A DNA stretch of 64,000 nucleotides from an uncultured bacterium (GTDB taxonomy: Bacteria > Bacillota > Clostridia > Oscillospirales > Oscillospiraceae): NCBI GenBank assembly GCA_945873205.1, contig CAMCCC010000001.1, positions 62,001 to 126,000 on the forward strand. The letters run 5' to 3'. A program made the translations under genes and the position numbers. Positions 8,111 through 15,484 of this stretch are shown here, in pieces; positions within the stretch are counted from its first letter, which is position 1, and each line of letters starts with the position of its first letter. The notes beneath the pieces are model-generated. The model saw only the letters and a program-made list of their open reading frames with translations, searched no databases and had not been told where the DNA came from.

Positions 8111-9310
8111 ATGAACATATGCGGGATCGTCTGCGAATATAATCCCTTTCACAAGGGTCACTTGTTTCAACTGGAGGAGAGCAAGCGCCGGCTTGGAGAG
8201 GAAACAGTGACAGTGGGGGTGATGAGCGGCGACTATGTGCAGCGGGGGGAGGCGGCCATCTTCTCCAAGTTTGCAAGGGCAGAGGCAGCCAGCCGCTGCG
8301 GGGTGGACCTGGTGGTGGAGCTGCCGCTGCCCTGGGCCCTGTCCTCTGCGGAGGGCTTTGCTGCCGGTGCGGTGGCGATCCTTTCCGCCCTGGGCTGCAC
8401 CCACCTCAGCTTCGGCAGCGAGAGCGGGGACCTGGAGGGCCTGGAAGCGCTGGCGGAATGCCTGCTGAACCCACTGGCTCTGGAGGCCGTGAAGAAGCGC
8501 ATGGCGGCGGAGCCCAATCTTTCCTTTGCGGCTGCCCGGCAGCTGGTGCTGGAAGAGCGGGTAGGGGCACAGGCGAAGCTGATCGAGAAGCCCAACAACA
8601 TCCTGGCGGTGGAATACCTGAAAGCTATCCACCGGCAAAATGCCGCCATGACGCCAATCACCGTGAAGCGGTGCGGAAGCTGCCATGACCAGACAGGGGA
8701 GGGGGAGCTCCGCTCCGCCTCGGAGCTGCGTCAGATGCTGCGCCGGGGGGAGGACATCTCCGCCTGCATCCCGGCGGCGGCCATGGCGGTTTTCCACCGG
8801 GAGCTGGAGCAGGGGAGAGCGGCGGTAAACGAAAAGGACATGGAACTGGCGGTTCTTTCCCGGCTGCGTATGCTGGACGAAAAGGCTTTTCTTGCCCTGC
8901 CTGACGGCGGGGACGGCGTGGGACAGCGTTTGTACAAAGCCGCCAAAGAGGAACCCACCCTGGACTTCATCCTGGCGGCGGCAAAGACAAAGCGGGTGGC
9001 CCTTTCCCGGCTCCGGCGTATGTGCATGGCTGCGGCTCTGGGGATCGATGCATCCATGGCGGCGGGGGAGCCGCCCTATATCCGCGTGCTGGCAGCCAAC
9101 GAAAAGGGGCGGACCTATCTGCGGCAGGCGGCGGGAAAAACCACAATCCCTGTGGTTACAAAGCCGGCCGCGGTCAAAGATCTTGGGGCCCGGGCCCAGG
9201 CCATGTTCGCCGCCGGCGCATCCGCCCATGACCTGTACACCCTCTTGTTTTTGTCTATTGAGGACAGAAAAGGGGGCTCCGATTGGCGCACCGGCCCCAA
9301 AATTGTGTAA
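8111..9310 (+). CDS. tmcAL: tRNA(Met) cytidine acetate ligase
   Basis: TmcAL (formerly YlbM) activates acetate with ATP to acetyl-AMP and acetylates C34 of elongator tRNA-Met, helping decoding of AUG. The 399-residue protein begins with the nucleotidyltransferase signature GIVCEYNPFHKGH, in which HKGH is the HIGH-like ATP motif, followed by VMSGDYVQRG and FSKFARAEAA. AAGGAG lies 7-12 bases before the ATG. The divergent neighbour ackA produces acetate, so the pairing is metabolically sensible, but shared regulation is only inferred. The family assignment is strong. Confidence 0.93.
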   Translation: MNICGIVCEYNPFHKGHLFQLEESKRRLGEETVTVGVMSGDYVQRGEAAIFSKFARAEAASRCGVDLVVELPLPWALSSAEGFAAGAVAILSALGCTHLSFGSESGDLEGLEALAECLLNPLALEAVKKRMAAEPNLSFAAARQLVLEERVGAQAKLIEKPNNILAVEYLKAIHRQNAAMTPITVKRCGSCHDQTGEGELRSASELRQMLRRGEDISACIPAAAMAVFHRELEQGRAAVNEKDMELAVLSRLRMLDEKAFLALPDGGDGVGQRLYKAAKEEPTLDFILAAAKTKRVALSRLRRMCMAAALGIDASMAAGEPPYIRVLAANEKGRTYLRQAAGKTTIPVVTKPAAVKDLGARAQAMFAAGASAHDLYTLLFLSIEDRKGGSDWRTGPKIV

Positions 9311-9355
9311 TTTATATAAAACATATAAATATTGACAAATTATTTTGGCCATTTA

Positions 9356-9390
9356 GCAATATTGCAATTTAGCGAGCTATCATGCATAAT
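9356..9390 (+). promoter_or_regulatory. liv operon promoter with overlapping palindrome
   Basis: TTGCAA (9362-9367), a 17-base spacer and CATAAT (9385-9390) form a good sigma-A promoter. The perfect 10-bp palindrome GCAATATTGC (9356-9365) overlaps the -35 hexamer and is flanked by the direct repeat TTTAGC, a layout suited to an operator. A second -35-like TTGACA lies at 9332-9337 without a clear partner -10. No regulator gene is adjacent. Confidence 0.6.
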
Positions 9391-9399
9391 CAAAATATC

Positions 9400-9449
9400 G
9401 TTGTTGAACTACAGGTGTCCGCCACTAAAAGACATCTGGCGGCAGCAAC
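9400..9449 (+). promoter_or_regulatory. structured 5' leader of the liv operon
   Basis: Just downstream of the predicted start site, GTTGTTG (9400-9406) can pair with CAGCAAC (9443-9449), and CCGCCA (9419-9424) with TGGCGG (9437-9442). This gives two stacked helices with a 12-nt bulge on the 5' side. There is no U-tract after it, so it is not a simple terminator; the Shine-Dalgarno sequence lies 8 bases beyond. The role could be mRNA stability or translational control. Confidence 0.4.
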
Positions 9450-9471
9450 AAAGCAAATAGGAGGAACAAAA

Positions 9472-10671
9472 ATGAAAAAAGTTATTGCACTTGCACTGGC
9501 ACTGATTATGGTGCTTGCCCTGTGTGCCTGCGGCGGCAACAGCGGCAGCGCCAACGCTCCCGCTTCCAGCGGTGATAAGGTCGTCAAGATCGGCGTGTTT
9601 GAGCCCACTTCCGGCCAGAATGCCGCCGGCGGCAAGAAAGAGGTTCTGGGCATTGAGTATGCGCACTCCCTGTACCCCACCATCGAAATCAACGGCGAGA
9701 CCTACAATGTTGAGCTGGTTTATGCTGACAATGCTTCTGACGCAGCCAAGGCTCCCACTGCTGCTCAGCTCCTGATCAGCAACAATGTTTCCGTGGTTGT
9801 TGGCACTTACGGCTCCGGCTGCGCTATCGCCGCAGGCGACCTGTTTGCTGAGGCCAAGATTCCTGCCATCGGCACTTCCTGCACCAACCCCCAGGTTACC
9901 ATCGGAAATGATTACTACTTCCGCATTGCTTACATCGATCCCTTCCAGGGCGCTGTCATGGCCAGCTACGCACTGAAGAACGGCTGCCAGAACTGCGTTG
10001 TCATCGTTGAGGCTGGCGACGACTACTCCGCCGGCTTCGGCAACTACTTCTCCGAGGCCATGGTAGCCGGCGGCGCCAAGTGCAGCACCGTCACCTTCCA
10101 GACCGGCGAGACCGACTTCTCCACCATCATGGCCAACATCAAGTCCGAAGGCTATGACGGCATCTTTGCTCCTGTCTCCATCGAGACCGCTCCTCTGGTC
10201 ATCAATCAGGCCCGTGAGGCCGGTGTTGACTGCCAGATCATGGCCGGCGACACCTGGGACGACATCTCCATCGCTGAGCGTGCCGGCGCCAATGCCAACG
10301 GCGTGTTCTTCTCCTGCTTCTTTGACTCCACCGACACCAGCAACGCTGCCGGCGTAGAGTTCAGCAAGGGCTTCACCGAATGGGTCGCTGCCGATTCCGC
10401 CCGTGTTGAGAACAACGGCGGCACTGCAGAGGCCATCTCTTCCGTCACTCCCTGCGGCTATGACGCTTATATGGCTGCCTACAATGCCATTCTGGCTGCT
10501 CAGAGCACCGATGGTGCTGCCATCCGCGACGCTCTTGCCGGCCTGAAGGTGGAAGGCCTGGTCACCGGCGACCTGCAGTTCGACGAGAATGGCGACGCCA
10601 TCAAGAACTACGTTGCCATCAAGACCTTTGAGGATGGCCAGATCGTGTTCTCCGATGCTTACCAGGGATAA
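9472..10671 (+). CDS. livK: ABC importer substrate-binding lipoprotein (branched-chain amino acid type)
   Basis: A 399-residue periplasmic-binding-protein type I lipoprotein. The track ORF starts at 9382, but the signal peptide MKKVIALALALIMVLALCAC begins at 9472 with TAGGAGGA just upstream, so 9472 is the true start. The lipobox is LCAC with Cys20. The mature part carries LivJ/LivK-type sequence (KIGVFEPTSGQNAAGG near 35 and GTYGSGCAIAAGD near 120). It captures amino acids or a related small ligand for the LivHMGF importer encoded next; specificity is not certain, as this family also binds amides, urea and aromatic compounds. An intercistronic hairpin follows the gene. Confidence 0.9.
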   Translation: MKKVIALALALIMVLALCACGGNSGSANAPASSGDKVVKIGVFEPTSGQNAAGGKKEVLGIEYAHSLYPTIEINGETYNVELVYADNASDAAKAPTAAQLLISNNVSVVVGTYGSGCAIAAGDLFAEAKIPAIGTSCTNPQVTIGNDYYFRIAYIDPFQGAVMASYALKNGCQNCVVIVEAGDDYSAGFGNYFSEAMVAGGAKCSTVTFQTGETDFSTIMANIKSEGYDGIFAPVSIETAPLVINQAREAGVDCQIMAGDTWDDISIAERAGANANGVFFSCFFDSTDTSNAAGVEFSKGFTEWVAADSARVENNGGTAEAISSVTPCGYDAYMAAYNAILAAQSTDGAAIRDALAGLKVEGLVTGDLQFDENGDAIKNYVAIKTFEDGQIVFSDAYQG

Positions 10672-10707
10672 TTTTCCCGGACTGTTCCAAGCATAAAACG
10701 CAAAAAG

Positions 10708-10745
10708 GTTTCCCCGGCGCTTTTACGCCGGGGAAACGTTCCGTT
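10708..10745 (+). terminator. intercistronic hairpin between livK and livH
   Basis: A perfect 12-bp GC-rich stem (GTTTCCCCGGCG and complement) with a 6-nt loop, followed by a weak tract GTTCCGTTT. Such hairpins after the binding-protein gene often act as partial terminators or 3' stabilisers, raising binding protein over permease levels. Leaky termination is inferred from the poor U-tract. Confidence 0.6.
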
Positions 10746-10785
10746 TAAACAGACACAGAGTATTAGAATATTAGGAGGCTGTAAT

Positions 10786-11673
10786 ATGCACACTGCCACA
10801 TATTACATCGATCTGCTGCTTTCGGGTATCACCGTGGGCAGCCTGTATGCGTTGATTGCCATCGGCTACACCATGGTCTACGGCATCCTGCGCCTTATCA
10901 ACTTTGCCCATGGCGATATTTTTATGATGGCCGGCTTCTTCATGGTGTATGCCAGCGCATCTATGCCCATGGCAGTTTCGATCCCGGTGGTTCTGGTCAT
11001 GACGGTGCTGCTGGGCGTACTGATTGAACGGGCGGCTTATAAACCTTTGCGCAGCGCGCCCCGTATGTCGGTGATGATCTCCGCCATCGGCGTGTCCTAC
11101 CTGCTGCAGAACCTGGCCACCTACATCACCGGCGGCCTGGCCCGCCCCTATCCTGAGATTGCCCTCCTCAAGAAAACCCTTGCTGTAGGGAGCTTGAATG
11201 TAAAGGTGATCACCATTGTCACGCCGCTGCTGACCATTCTGCTGGTTGTGGCACTGGTGCTGTTCATCAACCACACCAAGACCGGTATGGCCATGCGTGC
11301 CGTATCCAAGGATTTTGACACTGCCCGTCTGATGGGCATCAAGGTCAACAATGTCATTTCTGCCACGTTTGTGATCGGCTCCTTCCTTGCAGGCGTCGGT
11401 TCCATCCTTTACTTTTCAAACTACGGTCAGGTAAGCCCCATGATCGGCGCCATGCCCGGCCTGAAAGCCTTTGTCGCGGCCGTCTTTGGCGGTATCGGTT
11501 CCATCCCGGGGGCCGTGCTGGGCGCATACATTATCGGTGTCTGTGAGTCCTTGATCAAGGCCAATGACACCATTGCAATCTTCAGCAACGCCTTTACCTT
11601 TGCCCTGCTGATCCTGGTGCTGCTGTTTAAACCCAACGGAATGTTCGGCGAGAAGCTGACGGAGAAGGTGTGA
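10786..11673 (+). CDS. livH: branched-chain amino acid-type ABC importer permease LivH
   Basis: A 295-residue hydrophobic permease subunit with about eight membrane helices. The N-terminal segment LLSGITVGSLYALIAIGYTM and the following RLINFAHGDIFMMAG are hallmarks of LivH. It forms the translocation pore with LivM. AGGAGG is placed 7-12 bases upstream of the ATG. The stop codon is followed one base later by the livM start, so the two are coupled. Confidence 0.95.
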   Translation: MHTATYYIDLLLSGITVGSLYALIAIGYTMVYGILRLINFAHGDIFMMAGFFMVYASASMPMAVSIPVVLVMTVLLGVLIERAAYKPLRSAPRMSVMISAIGVSYLLQNLATYITGGLARPYPEIALLKKTLAVGSLNVKVITIVTPLLTILLVVALVLFINHTKTGMAMRAVSKDFDTARLMGIKVNNVISATFVIGSFLAGVGSILYFSNYGQVSPMIGAMPGLKAFVAAVFGGIGSIPGAVLGAYIIGVCESLIKANDTIAIFSNAFTFALLILVLLFKPNGMFGEKLTEKV

Positions 11674-11674
11674 T

Positions 11675-12760
11675 ATGATGGGCAACAAGAAAAGAGATTT
11701 CATCCTGTCGCTGATTCTGGCGGCAGTGATCACCGCTCTGCTGGTGTATGTTGACAAGGAAATGCATTATTCCATGCTGGCTTCCGTAATTCAGAAGGCT
11801 TCTATCTACGCGCTGCTGGCCGTCTCCCTGAATCTGCTCAATGGCTTTACTGGCCTGTTCTCTCTGGGCCAGGCCGGCTTCATGATGCTTGGCGCCTATA
11901 CCTATGCCATTCTCACCATTCCTCTGGAGCAGCATGCCAGCGTTTACCAGTATTTTAACGGCGGCATTGTGAACATCTGCCTGCCTGCCTTTGTGGGCGT
12001 TATCGCGGCAGGTATTGTGGCCGTGATATTCGCCTGGCTGGTTGGTAAGCCCTGCCTGAAGCTGAAGAGCGACTACCTGGCCATCGCCACCCTGGGCTTT
12101 GCGGAGATTCTCCGTGCCCTGATCCAGTGGGAGGTGCTGGGTCCTGTTACCAATGCTTCCAATATTCTGAAAAAGTTCCCCAAGTTTGACAGTATTCTCA
12201 CCCCTGTCATCGTCTGCGCCTTCTGCATCTTCCTGGTTGTCCTGCTCATCAATTCCTCTTACGGCCGGGCTTTCAAAGCCATCCGTGAGGATGAGATCGC
12301 GGCGGAGGCCATGGGCATCAACCTGGCCAAGACCAAGATGCAGGCCTTCCTCACCAGCGCCTTCTTTGCCGGTGTGGGCGGCGCGCTGCTGGCCATGTTC
12401 CAGGCCAGCGTTCAGGCCCGTTCCTTCACCTCCGCCATGACCTATGAGATCCTGCTGATCGTTGTCATCGGCGGCATCGGTTCCATCACCGGCTCCATCA
12501 TCGGCAGCTTTTTGTACATAGCCAGCTCCGAATGGTGGCTGCGCTTCCTGGATGACTCCCAGACCTACCTGGGCGTGAACATCCCCTTCATGCGGGGCGG
12601 CTTCCGTATGGTGGTGTTCTCCGTGGTCATCATGCTGATCGTGCTGTTCTACCGTCAGGGCATCATGGGTACCAGGGAATTTTCCTGGCAGGGGATTATC
12701 GACTTCTTTAAGAAGCCCTTTGCCAAGCGCAAGAGAAAGGCGGTGGAAGACAATGGCTGA
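11675..12760 (+). CDS. livM: branched-chain amino acid-type ABC importer permease LivM
   Basis: A 361-residue second permease subunit. Family features include SLNLLNGFTGLFSLGQAGFM near residue 50, the cytoplasmic coupling segment with AIREDEIAAEAMGIN near residue 205, and the IVVIGGIGSITG segment near residue 270. About ten membrane helices are expected. The C-terminal lysine/arginine-rich tail overlaps the start of livG by 8 bases. ATG codons at 11675 and 11678 are both possible starts. Confidence 0.94.
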   Translation: MMGNKKRDFILSLILAAVITALLVYVDKEMHYSMLASVIQKASIYALLAVSLNLLNGFTGLFSLGQAGFMMLGAYTYAILTIPLEQHASVYQYFNGGIVNICLPAFVGVIAAGIVAVIFAWLVGKPCLKLKSDYLAIATLGFAEILRALIQWEVLGPVTNASNILKKFPKFDSILTPVIVCAFCIFLVVLLINSSYGRAFKAIREDEIAAEAMGINLAKTKMQAFLTSAFFAGVGGALLAMFQASVQARSFTSAMTYEILLIVVIGGIGSITGSIIGSFLYIASSEWWLRFLDDSQTYLGVNIPFMRGGFRMVVFSVVIMLIVLFYRQGIMGTREFSWQGIIDFFKKPFAKRKRKAVEDNG

Positions 12761-13595
12761 GAACGTGCTGCATATTGAAAATGTGACCATGCAGTTCGGC
12801 GGCGTTGTGGCCGTCAATAACCTGAACCTGGATATCAACCAGGGGGAGATCGTGGCTCTGATCGGCCCCAACGGCGCCGGCAAGACCACGGCCTTCAACT
12901 GCGTCACCGGCGTGTATGAGCCCACCAACGGCAAGATCGATTTCCTGGGGGAGACCATTGTGGAAAACTTTCCCCACGGCAAGATGAAAAAGCTCTACGC
13001 CGGGGAGAACATGGGGCTGTACAGCAATGTGGTTTCTCACACGCCGGACGTGATCACTTACAAGGGCATTGCCCGTACCTTCCAGAATATCCGCCTGTTC
13101 TCCAAGCTGTCCGTGTTTGAGAACGTGCTGATTGCAAAGCATATGCGGGCCAAGCAGAATTTCTTCTCTGCGGCACTGCACCTGAACCGTGCCGAAGAGA
13201 AGCGGATGCGGGAAGAATCCATGGCCCTGCTGGTGGAGCAGGGGCTGGATAAATACAAGGACGACGTAGCCGGCAGCCTGCCCTATGGCCTGCAGCGCCG
13301 GCTGGAGATTGCCCGCGCTCTGGCTACCGATCCCAAGCTGCTGCTGCTGGATGAGCCGGCGGCAGGCATGAACCCCCAGGAGACGCTGGAGCTGGCCGCT
13401 TTTATCAGCGAAATCCGGGATAAATACAAGCTCTCCATTTTCCTGGTGGAGCACCATATGGACCTGGTCATGAACATCAGCGACAGAATCTATGTGCTGG
13501 ACTTCGGCAAGCTGATTGCCCAGGGCGTCCCCGCAGAAATCCAGAGCAACGAGAAGGTCATCGATGCCTACTTGGGGGTGAGTGAAGATGAGTGA
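12753..13595 (+). CDS. livG: ABC importer ATPase LivG, with an insertion before the Q-loop
   Basis: A 280-residue ATPase that energises the Liv importer. The track ORF begins at 12720, but the protein start is MAENVLHIENV at 12753, overlapping livM by 8 bases. Walker A is GPNGAGKT (38-45), the Q-loop Gln is residue 111, the signature region is SLPYGLQRRLEIARAL, and Walker B LLLLDEP is followed by a switch His in LVEHHMD. Compared from memory with E. coli LivG, where the Q-loop Gln is near 87, about 24 extra residues lie before the Q-loop (residues about 80-104). All catalytic motifs are intact. Confidence 0.93.
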   Translation: MAENVLHIENVTMQFGGVVAVNNLNLDINQGEIVALIGPNGAGKTTAFNCVTGVYEPTNGKIDFLGETIVENFPHGKMKKLYAGENMGLYSNVVSHTPDVITYKGIARTFQNIRLFSKLSVFENVLIAKHMRAKQNFFSAALHLNRAEEKRMREESMALLVEQGLDKYKDDVAGSLPYGLQRRLEIARALATDPKLLLLDEPAAGMNPQETLELAAFISEIRDKYKLSIFLVEHHMDLVMNISDRIYVLDFGKLIAQGVPAEIQSNEKVIDAYLGVSEDE

Positions 13596-14298
13596 TATTA
13601 TTCTCAGCGTAAAAGACCTTCAGGTCAACTACGGCGGCATTGAGGCCGTCAAGGGCATCTCCTTTGACGTTCCCGCCGGGGATATCGTCACCCTGATCGG
13701 CGCCAACGGCGCCGGCAAATCCACCACGCTGAAGGCCATCGCCGGCCTGGTGAAGCCCCGCAGCGGCTCCATCGAGTTCGAGGGCGCCAACATCACCGGC
13801 AAGGATTCTTCCGATATTGTTGCCAGAGGCGTCACCCTGGTGCCGGAAGGGCGCCGGGTCTTTGCCAATATGACCGTTCTGGAGAACATCAAGATCGGCG
13901 CCTATCTGCGTAAGGACAGCCTGGATGAGGATATCGCCTGGGTATACGACCTGTTTCCCCGGCTGAAAGAGCGCGCGTGGCAGCTGGCGGGCACCCTCTC
14001 CGGCGGCGAGCAGCAGATGCTGGCCGTGGCCCGGGCACTGATGAGCCGGCCCAAGGTGCTGATGATGGATGAACCCTCCCTGGGCCTGGCCCCGCTGGTG
14101 GTTAAGGGCATATTTGACATCATCCGGGAGATCAACAAGCAGGGCGTTACCGTGCTGCTGATCGAGCAGAACGCCAACATGGCCCTGAAAACCGCCGACT
14201 ATGCCTATGTGCTGGAGACCGGGCGCATCGGCCTTTCCGGCACCGGCGCGGAGCTGCTGACCAATGAGGACGTGAAAAAGGCCTACCTGGGCAGCTGA
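13588..14298 (+). CDS. livF: ABC importer ATPase LivF
   Basis: A 236-residue second ATPase of the Liv importer. The chosen ATG at 13588 is 7 bases after GGGGGTG and overlaps livG by 8 bases; the GTG at 13582 is less likely. Walker A is GANGAGKST, the family motif LVPEGRRVFANMTVLENI follows, the ABC signature is LSGGEQQMLAVARAL, Walker B LMMDEPSLGLAP, and the H-loop region reads LLIEQNANMAL, where Gln replaces the usual His as is typical of LivF. It is the last gene of the operon, ahead of a strong hairpin. Confidence 0.95.
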   Translation: MSDIILSVKDLQVNYGGIEAVKGISFDVPAGDIVTLIGANGAGKSTTLKAIAGLVKPRSGSIEFEGANITGKDSSDIVARGVTLVPEGRRVFANMTVLENIKIGAYLRKDSLDEDIAWVYDLFPRLKERAWQLAGTLSGGEQQMLAVARALMSRPKVLMMDEPSLGLAPLVVKGIFDIIREINKQGVTVLLIEQNANMALKTADYAYVLETGRIGLSGTGAELLTNEDVKKAYLGS

Positions 14299-14321
14299 TC
14301 TGGTAAAAAAGAAAAAATGTG

Positions 14322-14362
14322 CAAAGGCAGCGTAGTTGTTTCTACGCTGCCTTTGGTGTTTA
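14322..14362 (+). terminator. terminator of the liv operon
   Basis: A perfect 14-bp stem (CAAAGGCAGCGTAG and complement) with a 6-nt loop, followed by GTGTTTACT. The U-tract is imperfect but the stem is very strong. Confidence 0.7.
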
Positions 14363-14387
14363 CTTTGCGTATGCTTTGTGCTAAAAT
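14359..14387 (+). promoter_or_regulatory. sigma-A promoter for prfA
   Basis: TTTACT, a 17-base spacer and TAAAAT lie directly after the liv terminator and 27 bases before the prfA ATG. Confidence 0.55.
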
Positions 14388-14413
14388 GTGGTATCTTATG
14401 TGGAGAGACGGCT

Positions 14414-15484
14414 ATGTTTGAGAAGCTGAAACTGCTGAAAAATCAATATGAACAGCTCTGCGCCAGAATGGAGATGCCGGAGACCTATGCGGACCCGGCT
14501 CTGTACGCCCGCTATGAGCGGGAGAGCCGGGAGCTTGCCCCCATCGTGGAAGCCTACTGTGCCTATGAGAGGGCCTGTGCCTCTATGGAGGAGGCCCTGG
14601 AACTGATGGGCGACGCGGAGATGAAGGAGCTGGCCCAGGAGGAATATACTGCCGCCAAGGCGGATAAGGAGCGGCTGGAGCAGGAGATCAAGATTCTTCT
14701 GCTGCCCAAGGACCCCAACGACAGCAAGAACGTGATCATGGAGATCCGTGGCGGCGTGGGCGGCGAGGAAGGGATGCTTTTTGCCGCAGACCTGTTCCGC
14801 ATGTACAGCATGTACGCCGAGAGCCGGGGCTGGAGGACGGAGATTGCCAACATCAGCGAGACGGAGCTGGGCGGCATCAAGGAGATCAGCTTTGTGATCG
14901 AGGGGGAGGGGGCCTACTCCCGCCTGAAATTTGAAGCCGGCGGCCACCGGGTGCAGCGGGTGCCGGTGACGGAATCCGGCGGAAGAATCCATACCTCTGC
15001 CGCCACCGTGGCGGTGCTGCCGGAGGTGGAGGATATTGACTTCAAGCTGGATATGAACGAACTGAAGATCGACACCTTCCGCTCCTCCGGCGCCGGCGGA
15101 CAGCACGTCAATAAAACCGAAAGCGCCATCCGCATTACCCACCTGCCCACGGGCACGGTGGTGGAGTGCCAGGATGAGCGGAGCCAGTATAAGAATAAGG
15201 ACCGGGCTTTGCAGATTTTGCGTGCCAAGCTCTACGAGGCGGAGCAGGCCCGGCAGAACGCGGAACTGGCCAGCCAGCGGCGCAATCAGATCGGCTCCGG
15301 AGACCGCAGCGAGCGCATCCGCACCTACAACTTCCCCCAGAACCGGGTCACCGACCACCGGCTCACCGGGGATAACAAGAACTTTAATTTACAGAGTATT
15401 ATTAACGGCAGCCTGGATGAGCTGATTGACTGCCTGGTGACCAATGACCAGGCGGCCCGGCTCCAGGCGCAGGCGGAGGAATAA
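14414..15484 (+). CDS. prfA: peptide chain release factor 1
   Basis: Recognises UAA and UAG stop codons and triggers peptide release. The track ORF starts at 14336, inside the upstream hairpin; MFEKLKLLKNQYEQL at 14414, with GGAGAG just before it, is the proper start, giving 356 residues, the usual RF1 length. The GGQ motif is at 228-230 and the RF1-type tripeptide PVT (in VPVTES) at 184-186, which separates it from RF2. The stop TAA is followed immediately by the next ATG, so it heads an operon with the fused synthase/kinase gene. The prfA-threonylcarbamoyl synthase adjacency is common in bacteria. Confidence 0.96.
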   Translation: MFEKLKLLKNQYEQLCARMEMPETYADPALYARYERESRELAPIVEAYCAYERACASMEEALELMGDAEMKELAQEEYTAAKADKERLEQEIKILLLPKDPNDSKNVIMEIRGGVGGEEGMLFAADLFRMYSMYAESRGWRTEIANISETELGGIKEISFVIEGEGAYSRLKFEAGGHRVQRVPVTESGGRIHTSAATVAVLPEVEDIDFKLDMNELKIDTFRSSGAGGQHVNKTESAIRITHLPTGTVVECQDERSQYKNKDRALQILRAKLYEAEQARQNAELASQRRNQIGSGDRSERIRTYNFPQNRVTDHRLTGDNKNFNLQSIINGSLDELIDCLVTNDQAARLQAQAEE

